DNA from: Mycobacterium botniense
GTDB taxonomy: Bacteria > Actinomycetota > Actinomycetes > Mycobacteriales > Mycobacteriaceae
DNA length: 64,000 nt
NCBI RefSeq assembly: GCF_010723305.1
Contig: NZ_BLKW01000002.1
Location: 1,364,001-1,428,000, forward strand
Reading direction: 5' to 3'
Under the pieces are notes generated by a model that saw nothing but the letters and a program-made list of their open reading frames with translations, ran no database searches and was not told where the DNA came from. Of the stretch, positions 44,249 to 54,787 are shown piece by piece (within the stretch, counting starts at the first letter, position 1; each line of letters begins with the position of its first letter). The position numbers and the translations under genes are program-made.

Positions 44249-47200
44249 GACGTGATTGTCTCGCAGTGCCTGCGGGCGGCCCGTATCCGCCGCCACCGGG
44301 GGTCTGGATCTCCAGAATGTCTCCGGGGTAGACCTCGACCGAATCGCAGCCCGCGAGTTGGAGCACGGTGCCGTCGGCGCGGCGCACCAGGTTGCGGCCC
44401 AGCGCGCCGGGCGCGCCTCCGGCCATCCCGTAGGGCGGGACGCGGCGGTGCTGTGAGAGTGTGCTGACCGTCATCTGCTCGCGGAATTGCAGCCGCCGCA
44501 CCGCACCGTCCCCACCGCGCCAGCGTCCGTCACCGCCGCTGCCGCGGCGGATTGCGAAACTGTCCACCAGCACCGGGTAACGCCACTCCAGCACCTCAGG
44601 GTCGGTCAGTCGGGAGTTGGTCATGTGGGTCTGCACCACGGCTGTGCCGTCATATCCCGGTCCCGCACCGGATCCGGAGGCGACGGTCTCGTAGTACTGG
44701 TGGCGATCGGTGCCGAACGTCACGTTGTTCATCGTCCCCGATCCCTCGGCCTGCACCCCCAGGGCGGCGAAGAGGGCACTGGTGATGGATTGCGACGTTT
44801 CGACATTGCCGGCGGCAACCGCGGCCGGGTAGACCGGCGCGAGCATGCACCCGGCGGGGATGAGCACCCGCAGGGGTTTCAGACAGCCCGCGTTGAGCGG
44901 GATGTCGTCGTCGACTAGGGTGCGGAACACATACAGCACCGCGGCCGTCACCACCGATGACGGCGCGTTGAAGTTGGTGCTCAGCTGCGGTGATGTACCA
45001 GTGAAATCGATAGTGGCCGAACGCTGTTGCCGATGCACCGTGACACGGACGTGGATGACCGCGCCGCTGTCCATTTCGTAGGTGCACTCTCCGCCGCCGA
45101 GCGTATCGATCACCCGCCGCACCGCTTCCTCGGCGTTGTCCTGAACGTGGCGCATGTAGGCTTGCACCACATCCAGCCCGAAGTGCTCGATCATGGCGCG
45201 GACTTCTGCCACGCCCTTCTCGGTGGCGGCGATCTGGGCGCGCAAGTCCGCCAGGTTGGTCGCCGGGTCACGTGAGGGATAGGGCGCGCGGGTGAGCAGC
45301 TCGCGGGTTTCGGCCTCGCGGAAACGCCCGTGCTCGACCAGCAGCCAGTTGTCCAGCAGCACCCCCTCCTCGTGCACCTGCCGGCTGTGCGGCGGCATGG
45401 ATCCCGGGCTCATCCCGCCGATCTCGGCGTGGTGGCCCCGGGCGGCGACGAAGAACAGCGGCCGGTCGGCGTCGCCGAACACCGGTGTGACGACCGTGAT
45501 GTCGGGCAGATGGGTGCCGCCGTGGTAGGGGTCGTTGATGGCGAAGACATCGCCGGGCTTCATCCGGGTATTGCGGGCGATGATCTCGTGCACGGCCGCG
45601 CCCATCGAACCCAAATGCACCGGGATGTGCGGGGCGTTGGCGACCAGATTTCCGTCCGGGTCGAACAGCGCGCAGGAAAAGTCAAGTCGTTCCTTGATGT
45701 TCACCGACTGCGCGGTGGCCTCCAGGCGCACCCCCATCTGCTCGGCGATCGACATAAACAGGTTGTTGAAGATCTCCAGCATCACCGGATCGGCCTCGGT
45801 GCCGGCCCCGCTCGTGCCGATGCGTGCGCGCACCCGCTCCAACACCAGATGGCCCAGCGGGGTCACCTCAGCCGACCAGCCATCCTCGACGACGGTGGTC
45901 GCGTTGGCCTCGGCGATGATCGCCGGCCCGGTGACCGTCGCACCGACGTGCAACCGCTCTCGCCGGAACAGTGGCACCCGCCGCCAGGCCCCCCGGGTGT
46001 ACATGCGGACGCTATCCACCGGCCCCCGCAGTGGTCCGTCCCGGCCGGGCGTCCGCTGCGCGCCGGCCAGGTCGGGCTGCTCGGTGAGGCCCACAGTCTC
46101 CACCGAGACGGCCTCCACGATGAGGGGACGGTCCATCAGGAACGAATAGCTGCGTCGGTAATTCGCCTCGAATTCGGCGACCATCGTCTGCATATCGGCA
46201 AGGCCCACCTGAACGGCAGTGTCGGTGCCGTCGTACCGCAGGTGCACCCGCCGGGTCACCCGGATGCGTTCGGCGGGCACATCCTCGTCGCGCAGCCGGG
46301 CGCGGGTCGCCTCCTCCAGCGCGTCGGCCACCTCACCCAGCCGCTGCATTGCCTCTGGGGCAAGCACGCATTCAACCGACTGCTCGCGCATCGCGGTGAT
46401 ATCGGCGAGCCCGATGCCCAGCGCCGAGAGCACCCCGGCCAGCGGCGGCAGGAGAACGGTGCGGATGCCCAGCGAATCGGCCACCGCGCAGGCATGCTGG
46501 CCACCGGCGCCGCCGAACGTGGTCAGCACGTACGCGGTAGCGTCGCGGCCTTTCTGCACGGTGATGCGCTTGATCGCATTGGCCATGTTGGCGACCGCGA
46601 TGCGCAGAAAACCCTCCGCAACCTGCTCGGGAGTTCGGTCGTCGCCGGTCGCGGCCGCGATCTCGCGGGCCAACTCGGCGAAACGGTCCCGGACGAGCGC
46701 GGCGTCAAGTGGCTGGTCACCGTCGGGACCGAACACCGCGGGGAAGTACTGCGGCTGGATGCGCCCGAGCATGACGTTAGCGTCGGTGATCGTCAGCGGA
46801 CCGCCGCCCCGGTAGCAGGCCGGACCCGGATCGGCGCCGGCCGAGTCAGGGCCCACCCGGTACCGGCTGCCGTCGAAGTGCAAGATTGAGCCGCCGCCGG
46901 CGGCGACGGTGTGGATGTCAAGCATTGGGGCGCGCAGCCGCACCCCGGCGACCTGGGTGTTGAACACCCGCTCGTACTCGCCGGCGTAGTGCGACACGTC
47001 GGTGGAGGTGCCGCCCATATCGAAGCCGATGACATGGTCAAAGCCCGCCAGCGCGGACGTGCGGACCATTCCGACGATACCGCCGGCCGGGCCGGACAGG
47101 ATCGCGTCCTTACCGCGGAAGTGACCAGCCTCGGCCAGCCCGCCGTTGGACTGCATGAACATCAGCCGCACGCCGGGCAGCTGAGACGTCACCTGGTCGA

Positions 47201-47879
47201 TGTAGCGGGACAGGATCGGCGAGAGGTACGCGTCGACGACGGTGGTGTCACCCCGGGACACCAGTTTCATCAGTGGGCTGACGTCGGATGACAGCGAGAT
47301 CTGCGGGAAGCCGATCTGCTCGGCGATCTTGCCAATGGCCTGCTCGTGAGCCGGATGCAGGTAGCTGTGCAGGCAGACCACCGCCACCGCACGGATCCCG
47401 TCGTCATACGCCGCCTGCAACTGGGTGGCTAGCCGGCCCAGGTCCGGCGGCCGCAGCACCGTGCCATCGGCGGTGATCCGCTCGTCGACCTCGACCACCC
47501 GCTCGTATAAAAGATCCGGCAGGATGATGCGGCGGCTGAAGATATGCGGACGGTTCTGGTAGCCGATGCGCAGTGCATCCCCGAATCCGCGGGTGATGAC
47601 GAGCAGCGTGCGCGCGCCTTTTCGCTCCAGCAGCGCGTTGGTTGCCACCGTGGTGCCCATGCGGACCGCGTCGATGCGCTCGACCGGGATTGGTTGGTCC
47701 GCGGCGAGGCCAAGGAGCGCGCGGATGCCGGCCACCGCGGCATCGGCGTAGCGGGATGGATTGTCCGACAACAGCTTGAGCGTCACCAGCTGCCCGTCGG
47801 GGCGGCGTGCGACGATATCGGTGAACGTGCCGCCGCGGTCGATCCACAATTGCCACTTACCGGTCACTGGCTCAGGCAT
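44199..47879 (-). CDS. oplA: ATP-dependent 5-oxoprolinase (HyuA-HyuB fusion)
   Basis: The 1226-residue protein joins a HyuA half ([39 protein letters not shown]) to a HyuB half beginning near [19 protein letters not shown] and ending at PGGGGYGPP. OplA (Rv0266c) opens 5-oxoproline to glutamate using ATP in the cytoplasm. ATG 47879 follows the polymerase stop by 2 bases; 47906 is in frame but inside that gene. The last 20 or so residues after GGGGYG are unlike the family and lie over the TetR remnant. With pxpB broken, OplA may be the only working oxoprolinase here. Confidence 0.92.
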   Translation of the reverse strand: MPEPVTGKWQLWIDRGGTFTDIVARRPDGQLVTLKLLSDNPSRYADAAVAGIRALLGLAADQPIPVERIDAVRMGTTVATNALLERKGARTLLVITRGFGDALRIGYQNRPHIFSRRIILPDLLYERVVEVDERITADGTVLRPPDLGRLATQLQAAYDDGIRAVAVVCLHSYLHPAHEQAIGKIAEQIGFPQISLSSDVSPLMKLVSRGDTTVVDAYLSPILSRYIDQVTSQLPGVRLMFMQSNGGLAEAGHFRGKDAILSGPAGGIVGMVRTSALAGFDHVIGFDMGGTSTDVSHYAGEYERVFNTQVAGVRLRAPMLDIHTVAAGGGSILHFDGSRYRVGPDSAGADPGPACYRGGGPLTITDANVMLGRIQPQYFPAVFGPDGDQPLDAALVRDRFAELAREIAAATGDDRTPEQVAEGFLRIAVANMANAIKRITVQKGRDATAYVLTTFGGAGGQHACAVADSLGIRTVLLPPLAGVLSALGIGLADITAMREQSVECVLAPEAMQRLGEVADALEEATRARLRDEDVPAERIRVTRRVHLRYDGTDTAVQVGLADMQTMVAEFEANYRRSYSFLMDRPLIVEAVSVETVGLTEQPDLAGAQRTPGRDGPLRGPVDSVRMYTRGAWRRVPLFRRERLHVGATVTGPAIIAEANATTVVEDGWSAEVTPLGHLVLERVRARIGTSGAGTEADPVMLEIFNNLFMSIAEQMGVRLEATAQSVNIKERLDFSCALFDPDGNLVANAPHIPVHLGSMGAAVHEIIARNTRMKPGDVFAINDPYHGGTHLPDITVVTPVFGDADRPLFFVAARGHHAEIGGMSPGSMPPHSRQVHEEGVLLDNWLLVEHGRFREAETRELLTRAPYPSRDPATNLADLRAQIAATEKGVAEVRAMIEHFGLDVVQAYMRHVQDNAEEAVRRVIDTLGGGECTYEMDSGAVIHVRVTVHRQQRSATIDFTGTSPQLSTNFNAPSSVVTAAVLYVFRTLVDDDIPLNAGCLKPLRVLIPAGCMLAPVYPAAVAAGNVETSQSITSALFAALGVQAEGSGTMNNVTFGTDRHQYYETVASGSGAGPGYDGTAVVQTHMTNSRLTDPEVLEWRYPVLVDSFAIRRGSGGDGRWRGGDGAVRRLQFREQMTVSTLSQHRRVPPYGMAGGAPGALGRNLVRRADGTVLQLAGCDSVEVYPGDILEIQTPGGGGYGPPAGTARQSRHAATRPLTDPGAAQGL

Positions 47880-47881
47880 CG

Positions 47882-49120
47882 TCACCGGGTCCCACGCGTG
47901 GGCCATGGGCTGTAATCGGCGATCAGCGTTTCCTGCGGTGGGCGCTGGTCGGGCGGCACATGCTGCAGGTTGACGCGGATCCGATACCAGATCGAACTCG
48001 GTCCGCGCATGCTGTCGACGAGAACATCGGCCGGCTGTAGTCGGGCGGCCACCGCCGGATAGCGCTCGCGCCAGGTTTCCAGTGCGGCCATCGCCGCATC
48101 CTTGGTTTTGGTGCGGGCGATCTCGATCAGCGGCTTCGTCGAAACCCGCCGCCGGGCGCCGCCTTTCCCGGATTTCGGCGGCTTCTCGGCGGGGCCCAGC
48201 TCCTCGGCCAGCGCCAGCAGTCGCTCGAGATCACCGCGGGCATCGTCCATGCCGACCCACGGATCGCCGCTCGCGGCGAACCGCTCGGGCACGGTCGCCA
48301 GTGTGAACGCCTCCGGGCGGCAGCCGATCACCTCGTCCCAGCGCAGGGGAGTGGACACCCGGGCATCCGGGGTGGCGCGCACCGAATACGCCGAGGCGAC
48401 GGTGCGGTCGAAGGCGTTCTGGTTGAAATCGACGAATACCCCGTGGCGCTCTTCCTTCCACCAGCGGCTGGTCGCCAGATCGGGTATGCGCCGTTCGACT
48501 TCGCGGGCCACCGCCTGAGCAGCCAGCCGCACCTGGCGAAACGGCCAGCGCGCGGTGATGCGGGCATACACGTGAAAACCGCGAGACCCCGATGTCTTGG
48601 GCCATCCGGTCAGCCCATGGTCGGCCAGCACGTCACGGGTCACCAGCGCAACCTCGATGATCTGCGGCCAGTCCACCCCGGGCATCGGATCCAGGTCGAC
48701 CCGCAGCTCGTCGGGATGCTCGAGGTCGTCGGCGCGCACCGGGTGCGGGTTGAGGTCGATGCAACCGAGGTTGATCGCCCAGACCAGCCCGGCCGTGTCG
48801 CGGATGACGGCCTCCTTGGCCGAGGCGCCCGAAGCGTAGCGCAGTTCGGCCACCTCCACCCAGTCCGGCCGCGTGGCGGGCGCGCGTTTCTGGAAGATGG
48901 CCTCCTGATTGATTCCCCGCGTGAACCGTCTCAGGATCATCGGGCGTCCCGCCACGCCGCGCAGCGCACCGCCGGAGACACTCAGGTAATAGCGGATCAG
49001 GTCGAGCTTGGTGTAACCGGCCGCGCCGTTACCGGCCGGAAAGATGACCTTGTCCGGGTGAGTGATCGCGACCCGGCGCCCGTCCACCTCCAATGACAGC
49101 GGGCCGGCCATGCGGTTCAT
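47882..49120 (-). CDS. LigD-type primase-polymerase, Rv0269c type
   Basis: The 412-residue protein is a stand-alone archaeo-eukaryotic primase-polymerase domain like that of LigD, with the metal-binding RVDLDPMPG (DxD), the [13 protein letters not shown] motif and [15 protein letters not shown], but no nuclease or ligase domain. Such proteins fill gaps or add ribonucleotides in DNA repair; Rv0269c is the counterpart (PolD2 type). The start at 49120 is followed by an alternative ATG at 49111. It diverges from fadD2 and runs into oplA, an unrelated gene. As I recall, H37Rv has narU and Rv0268c between them, absent here. Confidence 0.88.
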   Translation of the reverse strand: MNRMAGPLSLEVDGRRVAITHPDKVIFPAGNGAAGYTKLDLIRYYLSVSGGALRGVAGRPMILRRFTRGINQEAIFQKRAPATRPDWVEVAELRYASGASAKEAVIRDTAGLVWAINLGCIDLNPHPVRADDLEHPDELRVDLDPMPGVDWPQIIEVALVTRDVLADHGLTGWPKTSGSRGFHVYARITARWPFRQVRLAAQAVAREVERRIPDLATSRWWKEERHGVFVDFNQNAFDRTVASAYSVRATPDARVSTPLRWDEVIGCRPEAFTLATVPERFAASGDPWVGMDDARGDLERLLALAEELGPAEKPPKSGKGGARRRVSTKPLIEIARTKTKDAAMAALETWRERYPAVAARLQPADVLVDSMRGPSSIWYRIRVNLQHVPPDQRPPQETLIADYSPWPTRGTR

Positions 49121-49167
49121 GCTAATTTCCCCGCCGGACTGCGATCGTTGTCACATATTGTGAGGTC

Positions 49168-50859
49168 ATGCCCAAGCTCACTGACGCGCCCCGGCAGACT
49201 CCCGCCACAGTCAAAGCCAAGCTCCGGCAGTACGCGGAACGTGGTGCGGCCGAACTGCATTACTTACGCAAGATCATCGAATCCGGCGCACTACCGCTGC
49301 GCGCGCCGCAGTATTACGCCGCGATGGTGGCGGATGCGCTGCGGTGGGGCGAGATCGGAATGATGCCCGCGCTCAATGCCCGGCGCGCGCCGAACCGCGC
49401 GGCGATCATCGACGACGAGGGTCCGTTGACGTTCCAGCAGCTTGACGAGGCCGCCAATGCGGTGGCTCACGGGCTGCTGGCCAAGGGCGTACGTGGCGGC
49501 GACGGCGTGGCAATCCTGGCCCGCAACCATCGCTGGTTTCTGATCGCCAACTACGGCTGCGCCCGCGTCGGCGCGCGCATCATCTTGCTCAACAGCGAGT
49601 TCTCCGGCCCCCAGATCAACGAGGTCGCCCAGCGCGAGGGTGCCAAGCTGATCATCTACGACGACGAGTACACCCGGGCCGTCAGCGCGGCGGATCCGCC
49701 GCTGGGCAAGCTGCGGGCCCTGGGTGTCAACCCGGACGCTGACCAGCCGTCCGGCAGCACCGACGAGACCCTGGCTGATCTGGTGGCCCGCCACAGCACC
49801 TCACCGGCACCCAAGGCGACCAAGCATGCGTCGATCATCATCTTGACCAGCGGAACCACCGGAGCTCCGAAAGGCGCGAACCGCAGCACTCCGCCGACCC
49901 TGGCACCAGTCGGCGGCATTTTGGCGCACGTGCCGTTCAAGGCCGGCGAGGTGACGGTGTTGCCGGCGCCCATGTTTCACGCGCTGGGTTATCTGCACGC
50001 CACTATCGCGATGTTTCTGGGTTCCACCCTGGTGCTGCGGCGCCGGTTCGCACCGGCCACCGTGCTCGCCGATATCGAGAAGTACAAGGCGACGGCCGTG
50101 GTCGTGGTCCCGGTCATGCTCTCGCGCATGCTCGACACCCTGGAAAAGTTGGAAACCAAGCCCGACCTGTCGAGCCTGCGCATCGTGTTCGCCTCCGGCT
50201 CAGCACTGGGCGCCGATCTGGCCACCCGTGCGCTCGAAGACCTCGGGCCGGTGGTGTACAACATGTACGGCTCGACCGAGGTCTCGTTTGCCACCATTGC
50301 CGGACCGAAAGACCTGGAGCGCAACCCGTCGACCGCCGGACCGGTAGTTGCCGGCGTCAAGGTCAAGATTTTCGACGACAACGGCAAGGAGGTGCCGCAG
50401 GGGCAGGTGGGGCGGATCTTCGTCGGTACCACCTTCCCGTTCGCCGGATACACCGGTGGTGGCGGCAAGCAGATCATCGACGGGCTGCTGTCTTCCGGTG
50501 ACGTCGGCTACTTCGACGAGCATGGCTTGCTCTATATCAGTGGTCGTGACGACGAGATGATCGTCTCCGGCGGTGAGAATGTTTTCCCCGCCGAGGTTGA
50601 AGACCTCATCAGCGGGCACCCCGACGTGGTGGAGGCGACCGCGGTCGGTGTCGAGGACAAGGAGTGGGGGCAGCGGCTGCGCGCATTCGTCGTCAAAAAG
50701 CCCGGCTCAGCTTTGAGCGAAGACGACGTCAAGCGGTACGTGCGCGAGCACCTGGCGCGTTACAAGGTGCCCCGCGACGTGGTCTTCCTCGACGAGCTGC
50801 CGCGCAACCCGACCGGCAAGATCCTCAAACGCGAGCTGCGCAACCTGGCAGTGGAGTAG
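49168..50859 (+). CDS. fadD2: Fatty-acid-CoA ligase
   Basis: The 563-residue adenylate-forming enzyme has the ATP loop IILTSGTTGAPKGANRS, NMYGSTEVSFATIAG, the SGDVGYFDEHGLLYISGRDDEMIVSGGE-type hinge and the catalytic Lys in NPTGKILKREL. It activates fatty acids as acyl-CoA through acyl-AMP and corresponds to FadD2 (Rv0270). It starts at ATG 49168, diverging from the polymerase gene across 47 bases. fadE6 lies downstream on the opposite strand. Confidence 0.93.
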   Translation: MPKLTDAPRQTPATVKAKLRQYAERGAAELHYLRKIIESGALPLRAPQYYAAMVADALRWGEIGMMPALNARRAPNRAAIIDDEGPLTFQQLDEAANAVAHGLLAKGVRGGDGVAILARNHRWFLIANYGCARVGARIILLNSEFSGPQINEVAQREGAKLIIYDDEYTRAVSAADPPLGKLRALGVNPDADQPSGSTDETLADLVARHSTSPAPKATKHASIIILTSGTTGAPKGANRSTPPTLAPVGGILAHVPFKAGEVTVLPAPMFHALGYLHATIAMFLGSTLVLRRRFAPATVLADIEKYKATAVVVVPVMLSRMLDTLEKLETKPDLSSLRIVFASGSALGADLATRALEDLGPVVYNMYGSTEVSFATIAGPKDLERNPSTAGPVVAGVKVKIFDDNGKEVPQGQVGRIFVGTTFPFAGYTGGGGKQIIDGLLSSGDVGYFDEHGLLYISGRDDEMIVSGGENVFPAEVEDLISGHPDVVEATAVGVEDKEWGQRLRAFVVKKPGSALSEDDVKRYVREHLARYKVPRDVVFLDELPRNPTGKILKRELRNLAVE

Positions 50860-50911
50860 CAGCGGCCACACCCAGGTCCGATCACGCCCCGGGTCGCGAC
50901 TTGGTCGCAAC

Positions 50912-50931
50912 AGCAGCTGCCACTGCTTTTT
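50912..50931 (+). terminator. Short hairpin with T-run after fadD2
   Basis: AGCAG (50912-50916) and CTGCT (50923-50927) pair over 5 bp around 6 bases, followed by a run of T to 50931, between convergent fadD2 and the DinB-like gene. Confidence 0.35.
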
Positions 50932-50952
50932 CGCGGCGCTCAGCTGTGCGGT

Positions 50953-51465
50953 TTAGCCATCGAATCCTGTTGTACCGTCGAGCTGTTCGCGCAAGATATC
51001 CAGCTGACCCGTGTGGCGGGCGGTCTCTTCGATCATGTGCACGTAGATCCAGCGCAGCGACACCCGGCCAAGGCGAACGTGCGGAACCTGGTGATCTAGT
51101 GAATACCGTGCCGCGATACGCCGTGACTCCTCGCACTGGGCCCGGTATTCCCCGATCAGGGTGGCCAGTGACTCCTCGGGGAAAAACTCGAATTCCCAAG
51201 AGCGCTTGTGGGTGCGGCGGTTGTCGTTGGTTCGTTCTTGCAGCAGCTGACTGAACCAGCCGTATTCCACCCAGCGCAGGTGCTTGACCAGCCCGCCGAC
51301 CGTCGTGGCCGACGTGACCAGGCGGCGGCGGGCTTCGGCATCGGACAGACCGGTCACCTTGCGTAACACGATGTCGCGGTAGTCGTCCAGAAACGCCTCC
51401 AGCGTTTCGCGCTCACCGACGGGTCTTTGTTCGCGTCGGCGGGGGCGCGGCGGGACTTCGGACAC
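50953..51465 (-). CDS. DinB-family (DUF664) protein
   Basis: The roughly 170-residue protein is a four-helix DinB/DUF664 fold with the metal-site pattern LVKHLRWVEYGWF and HMIEETARHTGQLDILRE. Actinobacterial members include mycothiol- or bacillithiol-dependent enzymes, but many are uncharacterised; the thiol cofactor is only a possibility here. GTG 51465 (VSEVPPRP) is chosen because the frame upstream to 51501 is not conserved; no clear ribosome site is visible. I recall no counterpart between fadD2 and fadE6 in H37Rv. Confidence 0.8.
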   Translation of the reverse strand: MSEVPPRPRRREQRPVGERETLEAFLDDYRDIVLRKVTGLSDAEARRRLVTSATTVGGLVKHLRWVEYGWFSQLLQERTNDNRRTHKRSWEFEFFPEESLATLIGEYRAQCEESRRIAARYSLDHQVPHVRLGRVSLRWIYVHMIEETARHTGQLDILREQLDGTTGFDG

Positions 51466-51574
51466 CCCGGCGAGGCTAACATCGCCCCGCGCCGTGTGCA
51501 CATCAGGGTAGCCGTCGACGAAAATCTAAGCTCAGCAGACGATTTCGACGGAAGCGCTGATGCCCGCAGAGCCG

Positions 51575-53776
51575 CTACGGATCGCGGGGCAGGCCCAACA
51601 GCCGTTCGGCGATGATGTTGAGCTGCACCTCCGACGTACCACCGTAAATGGTGGTGGCACGGCTGGCCAGCAGGTAGTCATTCCACTTCCCGGGCAGCTG
51701 CTCGGGGTCGCCGATCGCGGCTTCGGTGCCGAACGTGGATACCGCGAACTCCGCGTAACCCTGCGTGGTGCGCATCGACAACAGCTTGGAGATTGCCGCC
51801 GAAGGCATAGCGTCCCCGCCGGTCAGCGTCAGCAGAGTGGAGCGGAGGTTCAGCAACTTGACGGCGTGACCCTCGGCGATCAGCTGCCCGGCCCGGTTCT
51901 GCGCGATCTGGTCGAACTGACCGTCGCGCATGAACTGTACGAGTTCATCGAGGGTGGCCAAAAACGGTGCTTCGCTGCTGCCTATCGACACCCGTTCGGC
52001 GGTCAACGTGTTGCGGCTGACCTCCCAGCCCCGGTTCACCTCGCCGAGCACACAGTCGTCGGGCACGAACACGTCGTCAAGGAACACGGTGTTGAACATC
52101 TCCCCACCGGTGAGCTCACGCAACGGCTTCACCTGCACGCCTTCGCTTTTCATATCCACCAGGAAATAGGTGATGCCGTTGTGTTTCGGCGCCGACGGGT
52201 CGGTGCGGGCCAACAGCGCACCCCAGTCTGAGAACTGTGCGGCGGTTGTCCAGATCTTTTGCCCGGTGATGCGCCAGCCGCCGTCGACCCGGGTGGCCTT
52301 TGTGGTCAGCCCGGCCAAATCCGACCCGGCACCGGGTTCGGAAAACAGTTGGCACCACAAGATCTCGCCCCGGAAGGTCGGCGGCAGAAACCGCTGCTTC
52401 TGTTCTTCGGTGCCGAACGCCACGATCGAGGGGACGATCCACGACGCGATCCCCATCTGTGGGCGTTTGACCCGCCCCGCGGTGAACTCCTGGGCGATGA
52501 TGATCTGCTCCACCGGGCTCGCCGCCCGCCCCCACGGCCGGGGCAGATATGGCAGCACCCACCCGCCCTCGGCGATGGCGACGGTGCGCTTTTCTCGGGG
52601 CATCGTCTTGAGTGCGGCGACCTCGGCGCGGATCTCGGCGCGCAGCTTCTCAGTTTCGGGATCCAAGTCGATGTCGACCTTGCGCATACCCGCGGTTGTC
52701 GCGGTGTCCAGCACTCGCTGCGGATGGTCCACGTGACGGCCGAATGAGGAGGCCAGCATCAACGCCCGCCGGTAGTACACGTTCGTGTCGTGTTCCCAGG
52801 TGAAACCGATGCCGCCGTGCACCTGGATGCAATCCTGAGCGCAGCGCTGGGCAGCCGCCGGCGCCAGCGTGGCCGCCACGGCGGCAGCGAACTCTGCGGC
52901 GCAGCCAGTGGTGTCCCACCCGTTTTGGCGGGCTTCGTCGATCGCGCGGGCGGCGTCCCATACCGCGGCGGTAGCCCGCTCGGTGTCGGCGACCATCTCC
53001 GCGCATCGGTGCTTGACGGCCTGGAACTGCCCGATGGGGCGGCCGAACTGCTCGCGGATCTTCGCGTAGGCCGACGCGGTGTCGGTAGCCCAACGCGCCA
53101 CGCCGACGGCCTCCGCGGACAGCAGCGTCGAGATCAGCGCATAGGCGGCGGGTGCGCTCAGGTTGCTCAACACCGAGTCCGCGCCGACCTCGACGGCGTT
53201 GGCCCGCACATGCGCAATCGGCCGGAGCGGATCAACGCTTTTGACCGGTTCAATTTCTAGCTGATCGGCGCGCAGCATGACCCATTCTTCGCCGCTGTCG
53301 ATTGCCGCCGGCAGCACCAGCAGCGAGGCTTGTGCCGCGGCGGGAACCGCCCGGATCTCGCCGCGGATCACCAGCGCGTCGCCGTGCCGGGTGGCGGTCA
53401 GCCCGCCGGCATCGAGCGCGTAACAGGCGATGAGCGCACCGGACGCCAGTTCGGCGAGCACCCCGGCGTCGGGGTCGTGCGCGGAGATCAGCGCGCTGGC
53501 GATCGCCGACGGCACGAATGGGCCGGGCACCGCGCCGTAGCCGAATTCAGCCAGCACGACCGCCAATTCCAGAATGCCGAACCCCTGGCCGCCGACGGAT
53601 TCGGCCAGGTGCACACCGTGCAGTCCCTGGTCGGCGGCCGCCTGCCAGTACGGCGGGGGGTTGTCGATGGGGGTTTCCATCGCCGCGTGCAGCACGTCCG
53701 ACGGGGCGACCCGCGCTACCAGGGAGCGCACCGAGTCGGCCAGTTCTTGATGCTCAGGGGTTATCGCGATCGGCAT
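51575..53776 (-). CDS. fadE6: Tandem acyl-CoA dehydrogenase FadE6
   Basis: The 733-residue protein is two acyl-CoA dehydrogenase domains in one chain: about 1-365 (degenerate-looking, with IQVHGGIGFTWEHDTNVYYRR) and about 375-733 (with FSEPGAGSDLAGLTTKATR and the late TTIYGGTSEVQLNIIAERLL). Many actinobacterial dehydrogenases for sterol or branched substrates are made of two different subunits; here they are fused. It matches FadE6 (Rv0271c). Substrate is unknown. ATG 53776 lies downstream of the 2-hydroxyacid dehydrogenase stop by 39 bases. Confidence 0.92.
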   Translation of the reverse strand: MPIAITPEHQELADSVRSLVARVAPSDVLHAAMETPIDNPPPYWQAAADQGLHGVHLAESVGGQGFGILELAVVLAEFGYGAVPGPFVPSAIASALISAHDPDAGVLAELASGALIACYALDAGGLTATRHGDALVIRGEIRAVPAAAQASLLVLPAAIDSGEEWVMLRADQLEIEPVKSVDPLRPIAHVRANAVEVGADSVLSNLSAPAAYALISTLLSAEAVGVARWATDTASAYAKIREQFGRPIGQFQAVKHRCAEMVADTERATAAVWDAARAIDEARQNGWDTTGCAAEFAAAVAATLAPAAAQRCAQDCIQVHGGIGFTWEHDTNVYYRRALMLASSFGRHVDHPQRVLDTATTAGMRKVDIDLDPETEKLRAEIRAEVAALKTMPREKRTVAIAEGGWVLPYLPRPWGRAASPVEQIIIAQEFTAGRVKRPQMGIASWIVPSIVAFGTEEQKQRFLPPTFRGEILWCQLFSEPGAGSDLAGLTTKATRVDGGWRITGQKIWTTAAQFSDWGALLARTDPSAPKHNGITYFLVDMKSEGVQVKPLRELTGGEMFNTVFLDDVFVPDDCVLGEVNRGWEVSRNTLTAERVSIGSSEAPFLATLDELVQFMRDGQFDQIAQNRAGQLIAEGHAVKLLNLRSTLLTLTGGDAMPSAAISKLLSMRTTQGYAEFAVSTFGTEAAIGDPEQLPGKWNDYLLASRATTIYGGTSEVQLNIIAERLLGLPRDP

Positions 53777-53815
53777 TGGTCGCCTTTCCTCGGGCAGTTT
53801 CGGCCAGTGCTTAAT

Positions 53816-54787
53816 CTAATAACCGGTCGGTTGGTTGACTACATGGGCCAGCCGTTCGCCGTCGCGCAGCCTGCGGCAGTTGGCGATCGCCTCGGTCAGG
53901 TAGCGGCGCATGGTGTCGACGGTGTACCAGGTGACGTGCGGGGTCAGCACGACGTTGTCCAGGCCCAGCAGCGGGTTGTCCGCCGCAACCGGTTCCACGG
54001 CGTACACGTCGAGCCCGGCAGCGGCCAGCCGACCGGCGCGCAGCGCGTCGACCAGAGCGTCTTCGTCGACGATCGCGCCGCGCGAGGTGTTGACCAGCAC
54101 GGCGGTGGGTTTCATCGCGGTCAGCTCAGCGGGGCCGAGCAGACCGCGGGTGGCGGGGGTGAGCGGCACGTGCAAGGACACAATGTCGCTGGCCGCCAGC
54201 AGTCGCGGTAACGGCCGCCAGCGTGGCAGCCCGTCGTCACGGGTGCTGGTGTGCACGACGTCAGCACCCATCGCGGTGACGATGGCCTCTACCCGCCGCG
54301 CAATATTCCCGTAGCCGACCAGCCCGACCGTGCAACCGCCGATCTCACGCACGATGTCGCCCAGCTGCGGATCCGCCGGCCAGCCACGACCGGTGCGGGT
54401 AGCGTGGTCCAGCGCCGGCAGCCGGCGTAGCGCGGCCAACATTAACATCACCGTGCCTTCGGCCACCGACGGCGCGTTAGCGCCGGGCATATTGGCCACT
54501 GCGACACCGCGCGCAGCCGCGGCTTCGATATCGATTGTGTTGACTCCCGTCCCGAACTTGTGCACCAGCCGCAGTTTCGGTGCCCGCCGCAGGTCTGCGG
54601 CCGAGAGTGGTCTCAACACATGCCAGATCACCTCAGCATCGGGCAGCTCACGGTAGAAGGTGGTGTCATCGTTGTCAGCGCACCACCGAATGTCAAGCCA
54701 ATCAGCTTCGGGTGCAACGAGATCACGGACCGTGGAGCCGGGAACGAAATGAGCGAGAACCCTCAGCGCCACCGTTTGCTGATCCAC
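53816..54787 (-). CDS. D-isomer-specific 2-hydroxyacid dehydrogenase
   Basis: The 323-residue enzyme has the Rossmann motif VGLVGYGNIARRVEAI, the catalytic Arg region VLVNTSRGAIVDEDAL, the Glu in YAVEPVAADNPL and the His in VLTPHVTWY, so the Arg-Glu-His set is complete. It reduces or oxidises an unidentified 2-oxo/2-hydroxy acid with NAD(P)H. GTG 54787 overlaps the upstream hydrolase gene by 25 bases; GTG 54772 is an alternative with little overlap. Tight packing with the hydrolase suggests one transcript. I recall no counterpart at this place in H37Rv. Confidence 0.88.
   Translation of the reverse strand: MDQQTVALRVLAHFVPGSTVRDLVAPEADWLDIRWCADNDDTTFYRELPDAEVIWHVLRPLSAADLRRAPKLRLVHKFGTGVNTIDIEAAAARGVAVANMPGANAPSVAEGTVMLMLAALRRLPALDHATRTGRGWPADPQLGDIVREIGGCTVGLVGYGNIARRVEAIVTAMGADVVHTSTRDDGLPRWRPLPRLLAASDIVSLHVPLTPATRGLLGPAELTAMKPTAVLVNTSRGAIVDEDALVDALRAGRLAAAGLDVYAVEPVAADNPLLGLDNVVLTPHVTWYTVDTMRRYLTEAIANCRRLRDGERLAHVVNQPTGY

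Noticed and set aside
45330..46889. Plus-strand open frame of 519 codons opposite oplA
   Set aside because: His/Gly/Arg-rich antisense frame caused by high GC; oplA shows both HyuA and HyuB motifs.
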